Source of the DNA: a virus
IMG/VR virus record: IMGVR_UViG_3300021964_000066
Location: 1-60,067 of that record
Length of the DNA: 60,067 bases
Reading direction: 5' to 3' (one strand)
The translations under genes were made by a program, and so were the position numbers. Under the pieces are notes generated by a model. The model was not told the DNA's origin. It did no database searches and saw only the letters and a program-made list of their open reading frames with translations. Shown piece by piece: positions 1 through 10,700 of the stretch. The stretch's first letter is position 1. Each line of letters starts with the position of its first letter.

Positions 1-1
1 C

Positions 2-205
2 AGCGAGGCTGATGCCGCAGCATTCTACTGCCCATACATTCCATTGATGAGCAGTGGTGTTGTTCTAGACCCAGCAACATTCGAACCAGTCGTAGGCTTT
101 ATGACTCGTTATGGATATGTTGAGTTGACAAACACAGCATCTTCTCTTGGTAACGCAGGCGATTACTTGAGCGAGATTGCTGTAAGCAACCTAAGCTTCC
201 AGTAA
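2..205 (+). CDS. 23: Major capsid protein gp23, C-terminal 67 residues (partial)
   Basis: The gene enters from the left edge in an open frame and stops at TAA. The translated end contains YCPYIPLMSSG, VVLDPATFEPVVGF and TRYGYVELTN, the pattern of the C-terminus of T4-family major capsid proteins (hexamer-forming gp23, HK97 fold). gp23 builds the icosahedral and tubular head lattice after gp21 cleavage of its N-terminus, which lies outside the window. It is followed within 35 nt by a strong terminator, so this is the last gene of a head operon. Identification rests on motif recognition; the short length limits certainty. Confidence 0.85.
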   Translation, partial: SEADAAAFYCPYIPLMSSGVVLDPATFEPVVGFMTRYGYVELTNTASSLGNAGDYLSEIAVSNLSFQ

Positions 206-235
206 GCATAAAAATTCTCATAGGGATGGGAAGCG

Positions 236-260
236 AAAAAGGACCGAAAGGTCCTTTTTT
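236..260. terminator. Rho-independent terminator, probably bidirectional
   Basis: The stem AAAAAGGACC / GGTCCTTTTT has a GAAA tetraloop, with U-tracts reading either way. It lies between gp23 and the convergent PfkB gene and can end both transcripts. Confidence 0.9.
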
Positions 261-265
261 GTTGG

Positions 266-1084
266 CTATGCAATTGGTAATTGTTGACAGTGAAGTGCTG
301 CGGTGTGACAACTTGTCTTTACAGCCTCTTCAACAGATAAACCATTACAAATTGATACTGCAAACTGTGCTCTAAACACATCACCCGCGCCTAACGTATT
401 AAGGGCCTGTATTGTTTCTGGCTGGCAAGTTTTTACTTCGCCTTGTTCCAGCCAACAAATTTCATCCTCACTGTTAGTATATCCTACTAAACCACCAAAC
501 TGTCGTTGCAAATCGTAGATGCTAAGATTACATAAAGCATAAGTTTCATAACTTAACCAAACGTAGTCTGCCTTAGGATACGATTCTAATGTTTCAATTG
601 GTGCGTCAATGTCCAGCATAGTAGGAATATTATTCAAACGTGCTGCTGAAAATATTTCATTGACCATGGGCATTCTGTGATTGTCTGCGGTAATTAAATC
701 AAAGTTATAGTCTGTGGGTAAACTAATTTTGCGTTTTATTTCTTCACTTTGATGATAGATAACTGTGCGCTCACCTTTGTCGTTTACAATTATGATACTA
801 CTTGGTGTTGCTAGGTCTTCTTTGTATTTTACATAATCGTGATTAATGCCATATTCATTTAGTAATTCAACTATAATTTTTGAATATGGATGTTGTTGGT
901 TGCCAAGCACCGTACAAAGTTCAACTTCTGCACCTAACTCAGTTAAAGCACGACCAACATTGGCAGCGTTACCACCGAGAATAATCTCTGCATGTTCACA
1001 GCCTACTTTGTTGTTTATGCTAGGTATGGTATTGCTGTAGTAAACTAAATCAGCACAGACGTGACCAACACTTAATATTTTCAT
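266..1084 (-). CDS. PfkB-family (ribokinase-like) sugar/nucleoside kinase
   Basis: This 272-residue protein would phosphorylate a sugar or nucleoside with ATP in the cytoplasm. Visible PfkB signatures are the N-terminal GGNAANVGRAL at about residues 37-47 (substrate-side signature 1) and NTLGAGDVFRAQFA at about 229-242, where GAGD gives the anion hole and catalytic Asp. The length is slightly short for the family (about 300). The gene is on the minus strand, convergent with gp23 and sharing its terminator, so it is a cargo gene inside the virion module. The substrate cannot be read from sequence. Ribokinase, adenosine kinase, fructokinase or the kinase half of an HldE-like pathway are possible; a nucleotidyltransferase-cupin fusion at 44344 could be a distant partner. 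The family call is firm, the substrate open. Confidence 0.88.
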   Translation of the reverse strand: MKILSVGHVCADLVYYSNTIPSINNKVGCEHAEIILGGNAANVGRALTELGAEVELCTVLGNQQHPYSKIIVELLNEYGINHDYVKYKEDLATPSSIIIVNDKGERTVIYHQSEEIKRKISLPTDYNFDLITADNHRMPMVNEIFSAARLNNIPTMLDIDAPIETLESYPKADYVWLSYETYALCNLSIYDLQRQFGGLVGYTNSEDEICWLEQGEVKTCQPETIQALNTLGAGDVFRAQFAVSICNGLSVEEAVKTSCHTAALHCQQLPIA

Positions 1085-1130
1085 ATCTTATTTAATAATA
1101 CTGACTATAGCCCAAATAGTCAATGTTTAC

Positions 1131-1139
1131 GGTAAATAC
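1131..1139 (+). promoter_or_regulatory. Candidate T4-type late promoter (GGTAAATAC)
   Basis: A TAAATA core lies about 70 nt upstream of the 136-residue structural gene. It resembles the T4 late consensus TATAAATA. Confidence 0.5.
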
Positions 1140-1143
1140 AGTT

Positions 1144-1173
1144 GTTCATATGAACTCTCGGAGCGCCACTCCG
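1144..1173 (+). promoter_or_regulatory. Leader with palindrome and GC-rich hairpin
   Basis: The leader of the next gene holds the perfect palindrome GTTCATATGAAC and then a hairpin CGGAG-cgcca-CTCCG. This is unusually GC-rich for the window. An RNA structure or operator is possible; the function is unknown. Confidence 0.4.
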
Positions 1174-1207
1174 GGCGGCCTAGAACGCTAAATTAAGGAG
1201 AAATAAA

Positions 1208-1618
1208 ATGGCAAAATTTAAGACAGCAAAAAGTGCAACAGTTGATATTGGTTATCCAGTAGGAACAGCTCAAGTTGGCGGTAATACCAGCATTACAGGC
1301 AATCAAATTAGTCCTGAGGTTAAGGTAGGCGGTAACAGTGCCGCTACAGGATACATTGTACGTAAAAAAGGTGCTACTAAGTTTTTAGTTAATGACCTAG
1401 CAGGAAACGAAGGTGTATGCTCTTTGGCAAACACTGACAGTGGTAACCTAACTGCTAACACAATGAGCATTGAATGTACATATGCTAACGCTGCTACATT
1501 CTACGCCAGCAGAATTACTAACAAGTTTGTTTGGAATCAAACAGATGACAAATTCTTGGTTGGTACAAGTGCAGACAGCGGAACAACACCTGCAACAGTT
1601 GCAGTTCCAGTTGCTTAA
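1208..1618 (+). CDS. Small probable virion (decoration-type) protein
   Basis: This 136-residue protein has no family I can name. It is rich in Ala, Thr, Gly and Asn, with alternating beta-type segments (PEVKVGGNSAATGYIVRKKG, then KFLVNDLAGNEG) and few charged residues. That fits a small capsid-decorating or tail-surface beta protein. The start is chosen for the AAGGAG Shine-Dalgarno 7 nt upstream. It has a putative late promoter and its own hairpin plus terminator downstream, so it appears to be a separately expressed, probably abundant late protein directly behind gp23. The head-decoration role is inference from position. Confidence 0.6.
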   Translation: MAKFKTAKSATVDIGYPVGTAQVGGNTSITGNQISPEVKVGGNSAATGYIVRKKGATKFLVNDLAGNEGVCSLANTDSGNLTANTMSIECTYANAATFYASRITNKFVWNQTDDKFLVGTSADSGTTPATVAVPVA

Positions 1619-1620
1619 TG

Positions 1621-1639
1621 ATCATTGTATTACAATGAT
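1621..1639 (+). repeat. Perfect inverted repeat just after the stop codon
   Basis: ATCATTGTA-T-TACAATGAT sits two nucleotides after the stop and just before the terminator. It could stabilise the 3' end of the small structural gene's mRNA. Confidence 0.6.
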
Positions 1640-1642
1640 AGG

Positions 1643-1669
1643 AATAGGCTCGCAAGGGCCTATTTTTTT
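1643..1669 (+). terminator. Rho-independent terminator
   Basis: The stem AATAGGC / GCCTATT is followed by a run of seven T. It separates the small structural gene from the giant fibre gene. Confidence 0.85.
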
Positions 1670-1694
1670 GGCAGAACCTTAATAATCAAAAACA

Positions 1695-1703
1695 AATAAA
1701 TAC
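1695..1703 (+). promoter_or_regulatory. Late promoter (AATAAATAC) of the giant fibre gene
   Basis: The TAAATA core lies 27 nt before the ATG and right after a terminator, as expected for an independent late transcription unit. Confidence 0.65.
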
Positions 1704-1729
1704 TCTATACTAGTAAAACCGGATAAAGA

Positions 1730-4700
1730 ATGGCGCAAGAAATCATTGACTTAGGTGAAGGCCCAGATAGCAACACTGGGGATTCACTTTATACAGCGTT
1801 TACAAAAACCAACAGTAACTTTACAGAGTTATACACAATTATTGGTAGCAACAGTACGACAAATTTAACTGGTAATACTATTACTGCAAATTATTTTTAC
1901 ACTACTGGCAATTTAAGAGTTGGTAATGTCAATGGTTTTGGAAATTTAAGCACTATTGGCAATATTATTGGGGCGGGATATTTTTATCCTAACGGTCAAA
2001 GTGTTTTTAGTAACATTCAAGCAGATCTTAGCAACATAGCGCAAAATGTTCTTCCTGTTACCTCGGCCACATACACATTAGGCAACGTTAACAAACAATG
2101 GCAGCAAGCTTACATTTCTTCTAATATAACATTAAATGGTGCTAATATTGCAATTTCTGATGGCGTACTAACAGTAAACGGTGCAGAAGTAAGTGGCAAT
2201 TATAGTAATAGTAATGTAGCATCCTATTTGCCTACTTATTCAGGCAATTTAGATAGTTTGGCTGGTAATGTAATTACTACTGCTAATGTTACTGCTGCTT
2301 ATTTTATTGGTAATGGTAGTCAACTCGAAGGACTGCCTGCTTCTTATTCAAACGCAAACGTAGCCAGTTATTTGCCAACGTATAGTGGTAACCTTGACAG
2401 TGTCGACGGTATAACTGCAAACAGTATTAGTGCAACAGAATTTATTGGCAACATTATCCCAAGCGCCAACGTTACTTACAATTTGGGAAGTTCAGATTTT
2501 AGATTTAAAGATTTATTCTTAAGTGGAAGTACTATTAACTTAGATGGTGCATCAATTAGTGCCAACAATACCGCAGTGATTATTACAACTGCTGAAGGTG
2601 GTACATTTGTTATTCAAGGATCTGAAGATGCAACAACATATAGAATTCAAAATGGCACTTCTAATGTTGACATTCCTGCTAGTGACGGAAATATTTTAAT
2701 TTCAGTTAACGGTGAATCGATAGCAACTTTTTCTTCCTTAGGTTTAGAAGTTGTTGGAAACATTACACCTGGTAATGTAGATACCGCAGGCAATGTTACA
2801 GCCAGTTATTTCTTTGGTAATGGTAGCCAATTAGACGGACTTACAGAATTAAGTGTAAACTTTGCAAACACTGCGGGTACTGCCGAGTTCGTAACCAATG
2901 CTACACAGGCAAACATTACCAGTGTTGGCACATTGACCAGTCTGACATTAAGTGGTACACTAACTGGCACTACAGTAGAAGCAGCACAAATTGGTAATAG
3001 TGGTGCTACATTAACAGGTACACTAGACACTGCAGCACAGACTAATATTACTTCAGTTGGCACACTGACTGGTTTGACACTAAGTGGTGCACTAAACGGT
3101 ACTACTCTACAAGCCGCTACAATTGGAAATGTAGGTGCTTCGATTATAGGTAATGGAAGCGCATTAACAAGTTTAACTGGGGCAAATGTTACAGGGACAG
3201 TAGCAAATGCAACATACGCGGACAGCGCAGATAGTGCTACAACCGCAACAAGTGCCGACACTGCTGAATTTGTAACTAACGCTACACAGAGTAACATTAC
3301 ATCAGTTGGCACACTAACAAGTCTGACATTAAGCGGCACGCTGACTGGTACAACTGTTGAAGCGGCACAAATAGGTAACAGCGGAGCAACACTAACCGGT
3401 ACACTAGATACTGCTGCTCAGACAAACATCACATCTGTCGGTACACTAACTGGGCTAACATTATCAGGAACATTGACAGGTACTACACTTGAAGCAGCAA
3501 CTATTGGTAATGCAGGTGCAAGTATAATTGGCGATGGAAGTCAATTAACCAGTTTAACTGGAGCAAATGTCACAGGTACTGTTGCAAACGCAACATACGC
3601 AGATAGCGCAGGCAGTGCTACAACCGCAACAACGGCAGATACTGCCGAGTTTGTAACTAATGCTGCTCAAGCAAACATTACCAGTGTTGGCACGTTAACT
3701 TCGTTAACATTATCAGGTACACTGACAGGTACAACTGTTGAAGCAGCACAAATAGGTAACTCAGGAGCCACATTAACTGGCACACTAGATACTGCTGCTC
3801 AAACAAATATTACCTCAGTTGGTACATTAACTGGATTAACATTAAGTGGTACATTAACGGGTACAACCATTAATGCTGCCAGCATTGGTAACGCAGGATC
3901 TACACTAACTGGTACGTTACAAACCGCCGCCCAAACAAATATTACCTCAGTAGGCACATTAACTGGATTAACACTGAGTGGTACACTAACAGGTACTACT
4001 GTCGAAGCAGCACAAATAGGTAATAGCGGTGCTACACTAACAGGTACGCTCGATACCGCGGCACAAACTAATATCACATCTGTTGGTACACTAACTGGAT
4101 TGACACTAAGTGGTGCATTAAACGGTACTTCACTTAATGCTGCAACCATTGGAAATAGCGGGTCGTTACTGACAGGCACCCTTACTACAGCAAGTCAACC
4201 AAACGTTACTTCACTAAGTGACAGCGTTACAATCGGTGAAATCACAATTGGTAGCAATGCTATTACTAGCACACATCATACTATTACATTAGAACCGGCT
4301 GATGCAGGTAGTACAGGTAATGTTGTTATTGAAGGTAATTTAAGAGTTACAGGAAATGTAACTTACATTGACAGTGAAACAATCACTACCAATGACAAAG
4401 ACATAATGATTGCTAACAATACCAGCAACATTGCAGATTTGAATGGTGCTGGTATACTTGTTGGTAATATTAGTGGTGCAGGAATTGTTACTTGGACATA
4501 CAGCACAACACAAGATGCTTGGATTAGTAATGTTGGAATTGCACCAGCAGCTAATGCTACGTTGGATTTTGGTGGTACAAGTAATTATTGGAACAATGCA
4601 TACGCAGCAAATGTTATTTCTGAGAGCCTAACAGGTACATTACAAACTGCTGCTCAAACTAACATCACATCTGTTGGTACACTAACTGGACTTACACTAA

Positions 4701-7700
4701 GTGGTAACTTGGATGGCACAAACATAAATGCAGCCAGTATTGGTAACACTGGCGCAACCATTACAGGTACACTACAAACTGCTGCTCAGACCAATATTAC
4801 AAGTTTAGGGACATTAACTGGTTTAACATTAAGTGGTACACTAACTGGTACCACAGTCGAAGCTTCTACCATTGGTAACACAGGTGCAACACTAACTGGC
4901 ACATTGAGTACCGCAGCACAAACAAACATTACATCAGTTGGTACACTGACTGGTTTAACACTAAGTGGTACACTAACAGGTACAACTGTTGAAGCAGCAC
5001 AAATAGGTAACTCAGGAGCAACACTAACTGGTACATTAGACACCGCTGCTCAAACAAACATAACAAGCGTAGGTACACTAACTGGTTTAACATTAAGTGG
5101 TACACTAAACGGAACAACTATACAAGCCGCCATAATCGGTAACTCAGGTGCCAGCATTATTGGAGATGGCAGTCAGTTAACCAGTTTGACGGGTGCAAAC
5201 GTAACTGGCACTGTAGCTAATGCTACATATGCAGATAATGCAGGCAGTGCTACGACAGCGGTAAGTGCTGACACTGCTGAGTTTGTAACTAACGCCACAC
5301 AGGCAAATATTACCAGCGTAGGCACATTAACCGGCTTAACTTTAAGTGGTAACTTAGATGGCACTAACATCAATGCGGCCAGCATTGGTAACTCAGGTGC
5401 AAGTATTACAGGTACAATACAAACAGCAGCACAAACAAATATTACTTCGGTTGGAACACTAACTGGACTTACACTGTCAGGAACACTAACTGGCACAACA
5501 GTAGAAGCAGCACAAATTGGTAATAGTGGTGCAACCCTAACTGGTACATTAGATACTGCTGCACAAACTAATATTACAAGTGTTGGTACATTAACCGGAC
5601 TAACTTTATCGGGTACACTAACCGGCACAACTGTTAACGCTGCTCAAATCGGAAATATTGATGCTGCAATAACAGCTGCAACAGTAAGTGCTGCCACAAT
5701 TGGTAATACAGGAACTACACTCACAGGTACATTAAGCACTGCGGCTCAGACAAACATTACATCAGTTGGTACTTTGGTAAGTTTAGGAGTTACTGGCAAC
5801 GTAGACGCTGGAAATCTTATTACAACTGGAACGGTAGAAGCAACTGGCAATATTTCTACTGACAACTACTTGTTAGGAAATGGTAGGTTTATTCAAGGAA
5901 TTACCGTCGCAGCTGGTAGTGCAATTGAAAATGGTACCAGTAATGTAGTTGTTGCTGCAAGTGGTAACATTACTGCTGCCGTTGCTGGCGTGACAGATGT
6001 TGTAACAATTGCTACCGACGGTGTATACACCGGCAATGTGTTTGTTGACAACACCATTACTGCAGCAACAGTAAATGCAGCTCAGATTGGTAATAGCGGT
6101 GCTACCTTAACAGGAACACTTGACACTGCTGCACAGACTAATATCACCTCAGTAGGTACATTAACTGGCTTAACTTTATCAGGTGCATTAAATGGTACTA
6201 CACTACAGGCAGCAACTATTGGTAATTCTGGCGCATCATTTATTGGTAATGGTAGCCAATTAACAAGCCTAACCGGTGCAAATGTTACAGGTACTGTAGC
6301 AAATTCTACATATGCAGATAATGCAGGTAGTGCTACAACAGCAATAACAGCAGATACCGCTGAGTTTGTAACTAACTCCACACAGAGCAACATTACTGCA
6401 GTTGGTACATTAACCAGCTTAACTCTGTCAGGTACATTAACAGGTACAACTATAGAAGCAGCACAGATTGGTAACAGCGGTGCTACACTGACAGGTACGC
6501 TGGATACCGCTGCCCAAACTAACATTACATCTGTTGGTACACTAACCGGTTTAACTCTTTCAGGAACTCTAAACGGAACAACCGTACAAGCAGCCACAAT
6601 TGGTAATGCTGGTGCAACTTTAATTGGTAGTACATTAGATACTACTGCAAACGCCACAGTAAATGGATTAACAGTTAATACCAGTACTACTATTTCTACA
6701 ACTTTAGATGTAACTGGTAACATTACAGGTGGAAACTTATCGGGAACTTTAATAGCAGGCACTTTGAGCACTGCTGCACAACCTAACATCACTTCACTTG
6801 GAATATTAACCGGACTTACACTGTCAGGCACGTTAACTGGTACTACTATAAACGCTGCCACAATTGGTAATACAGATGCTGCTATTGTTGGTGCTACAGT
6901 AAGTGCTGCAACTATTGGTAACACTGGTGCTGCTATCGTAGGTGCAACCGTTAGTGCAGCCACAATTGGTAACGCTGCTGCCGCGCTCGTCGGTGCAACT
7001 GTTAATACCAGTGCTAATGCAACAGTAAATGGATTAACAGTAAACAATAGTGCCACAATTGGTACTACATTAGGTGTTGCTGGTGTTACAACTATTACAG
7101 ATACTACGGATAGCACTGACACAGTAACAGGTGCACTGGTAGTATCGGGTGGCGTTGGCATTGCCAAACAACTGCGTGTAGGCAATAACGCTGTAATTAG
7201 CGGTAGTGCAACTATTGTAGGGGATTTGAACGTTAGTGGTAACGTAAACTATAGCGGTTCCAATAACTTGGTTATTAGCGACAACGTAATCGAATTACAC
7301 GTTGCCAACGTAGCCAACGTTGCTGAACCCTGGACATTTGATGATGGTAAAGACATTGGTCTGCGTTTCCACTACTATGAAGGTGCAGATAAGAGTGCTG
7401 CGTTTGTTTTCAGTCACGATGAACGTAATTTTGAATTTTACGATGATGGTGCACTGGGTGCAAACGTATTTACAGGCAACAGTTATGGCGGTTTAAAAGC
7501 AGGACAAGCTGTATTTGTTAACACTACACCGACAACAGGAAATGCAACTGGTGCACTGCAAGTTTATGGCGGCGCAAGTGTCAGCGGTAACCTATATGTG
7601 GTTGGCCAGTTTACTGTAGAAAATACTGTAACTTTTTCTAATACAATTTCAGGTACTACATTTGAAGCAGCACAAATTGGTAATACAGGTACAATATTAA

Positions 7701-10700
7701 CTGGAACAATAAGCACTGCTAGCCAGCCTAATATTACTAGCTTAGGAACACTAACTGGACTTACATTATCAGGTACACTAACAGGTACTACTCTTGAAGC
7801 AGCACAGATTGGAAATGCAGGAGCAACTATCACTGGTGCTACAGTTGAAGCTGCTACAATTGGTAATTCAGGTACAACACTGACAGGTACACTAAGCACT
7901 GCAAGTCAACCTAATGTTACTTCACTGGGTACACTGACAGGACTTACATTGTCAGGTACATTGACAGGAACAACTGTCGAAGCCAGTCAAATAGGTAATG
8001 TTGGTACTACCTTTACAGGTGCCAGTGTAAGTGCAGCCACAATTGGTAACTCAGGTGCAACCTTAACAGGAACTTTAAGTACTGCTAGTCAGCCAAATGT
8101 AACAAGTCTCGGAACACTAACCGGATTAACCCTAAGTGGCACACTAACAGGAACTACGTTAGAAGCAGCGCAGATTGGTAATAGCGGTGCTACATTAACA
8201 GGTACACTAGACACCGCAGCACAAACAAACATAACATCGGTTGGCACACTAACCGGATTGACATTAAGCGGTACACTAACAGGTACAACTGTTGAAGCAG
8301 CACAAATAGGTAACTCAGGAGCAACACTAACTGGTACACTTGACACTGCTGCTCAAACTAATATTACAAGTCTTGGTACACTGACTGGGCTAACACTAAG
8401 TGGCACATTAACGGGTACTACAGTTGAAGCCGCACAGATTGGTAATTCAGGAGCCACGTTAACTGGTACGCTTGACACTGCTTCACAAACAAATATTACT
8501 TCAGTAGGCACATTAACTGGGCTAACACTGAGTGGTACACTAACAGGCACAACGGTAGAAGCAGCACAGATTGGTAACAGCGGAGCAACTTTAACAGGTA
8601 CTTTAGATACTGCAGCTCAACCAAACATAACCAGTGTTGGAACTCTTGACAGTTTGACTGTTACAGGTAATGTTGCTGGCGGCAACTTAACAACTGCAGG
8701 AGACGTAACAACCGTTACAGTAACAGCATCGGGTAACATATCAGGTGCTAACCTTACTACTGCAGGCATAGTTGATGCAACTGGAAATGTTAGTTCTGGC
8801 AACTACTTACTTGGAAATGGTAGATTTATTCAAGGTATCACTGTTGAAGCAGGATCCTCTATTGCAAGTGGAACAAGCAACGTTGTTGTTGCCGAAGATG
8901 GCAATGTAACATTTGGAATCGGTGGAACCAACGATGTTGCTACTGTTACAACTACAGGAATTGAAACAGGAACATTATCACTTACTGGTACACTAACAGG
9001 CACAACAGTAGAAGCAGCACAGATAGGTAATAGTGGAGCAACTTTAACAGGCACGTTAGATACTGCAGCTCAGACAAATATCACATCAGTCGGTACATTA
9101 ACTGGACTAACACTAAGTGGTACACTAACAGGTACAACTGTAAATGCGGCTACTATTGGTAACTCAGGCGCTACAATTATTGGTAATGGAAGTCAGTTAA
9201 CCAGTTTAACAGGAGCAAACGTTACAGGTACAGTAGCCAATGCAACTTATGCTGATAGTGCAGGTAGCGCAGGAACTGCAACAAGCGCAGACACTGCTGA
9301 ATTTGTAACTAACGCTACACAGAGTAACATTACATCAGTTGGCACATTAACCAGTTTAACCGTTACAGGTAATGTCAGTGCAGGTAATGTTAGTGCTACT
9401 GGACTAGCAGGTACATTAAGTACTGCTGCACAAACTAATATTACTTCACTAGGCACATTAACTGGGTTGACACTTAGCGGCACATTGACAGGTACCACAA
9501 TAAACGCAGCCGCAATCGGCAATTCGGGTGCAACTCTAACTGGTACACTGCAGACAGCAGCACAAACAAATATAACTAGTGTTGGTACACTAACTGGATT
9601 AACACTTAGCGGCACATTGACAGGTACCACAATAAACGCAGCCGCAATCGGCAATTCGGGTGCAACTCTAACTGGTACACTGCAGACAGCAGCACAAACA
9701 AATATTACTTCGCTGGGTACACTCACTGGATTGACTCTGTCAGGCACGTTAAATGGAACTACGGTACAAGCAGCGACTATCGGAAATGCAGGCGCTGCGT
9801 TTATTGGTAATGGAAGTCAGTTAACCAGCTTAACAGGTGCAAACGTAACAGGCACAGTGGCTAATGCCACTTATGCTGATAGTGCAGGTAGTGCAGCCAG
9901 TGCTACTTCTGCTGACTCGGCAACTCTTGCTGAATATGTAACACAATCTGCACAAGCAAACATTACTAGTGTAGGTTCCAGTCTTACTACAGCCGAAATT
10001 ACAATTGGTAGTAATGCAATTACAAGTACTCACCATACAATTACTATTGAGCCTGCAGATGCTGGAAGTACAGGCAACGTGGTAATTGAAGGTAATCTGC
10101 GTGTTACTGGTAATGTAACTTATATAGACAGCGAAACAATTACAACCAATGACAAAGACATCATGGTTGCTAACAACCAAACTACAAGTTTGGGTATTGA
10201 TGGCGCTGGTATAATTGCAGGTAATGTCAGCAACGTAGGCATTGCTACATTCACTTACGACCACAGTACAACTAGTTGGCAACCCAACGTAGGAATCACA
10301 CCTGCTGCAAATGCTTCATTAGACCTTGGTGGTACCAGCAACTACTGGAATAATGGATATTTTGCTGCTATTACTGCACCGAGCATTACTGGTACACTAC
10401 AGACTGCTGCTCAAACTAATATTACCTCAGTAGGCACATTAACTGGATTGACCTTAAGTGGTACACTAACTGGTACAACCATAAATGCTGCTGCAATTGG
10501 TAACTCGGGTGCAACACTTACAGGTACGATACAGACTGCTGCTCAAACTAATATTACCTCAGTAGGCACATTAACTGGATTAACACTGAGTGGTACACTA
10601 ACTGGTACAACTATAAATGCTGCTGCAATTGGTAACTCAGGTGCAACACTTACAGGTACAATACAAACAGCAGCACAAACAAATATTACCTCAGTTGGAA

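Noticed and set aside
1089-1094. Minus-strand TAAATA upstream of the PfkB gene
   Set aside because: Only 4 nt before the start codon; a transcript would begin inside the gene, so I do not list it as a promoter.
1142-1200. Possible metabolite riboswitch in the leader of the small structural gene
   Set aside because: A palindrome and hairpin exist, but no conserved riboswitch core (for example the glutamine/glnA motif) could be recognised.
6082-7185. Long minus-strand open frame (367 codons), and several similar ones (for example 2806-3339, 9247-9747) opposite the giant fibre
   Set aside because: They are Val/Pro/Ala-rich antisense readings of the sense repeat, which lacks stops in that frame. 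No ribosome sites or independent signals.
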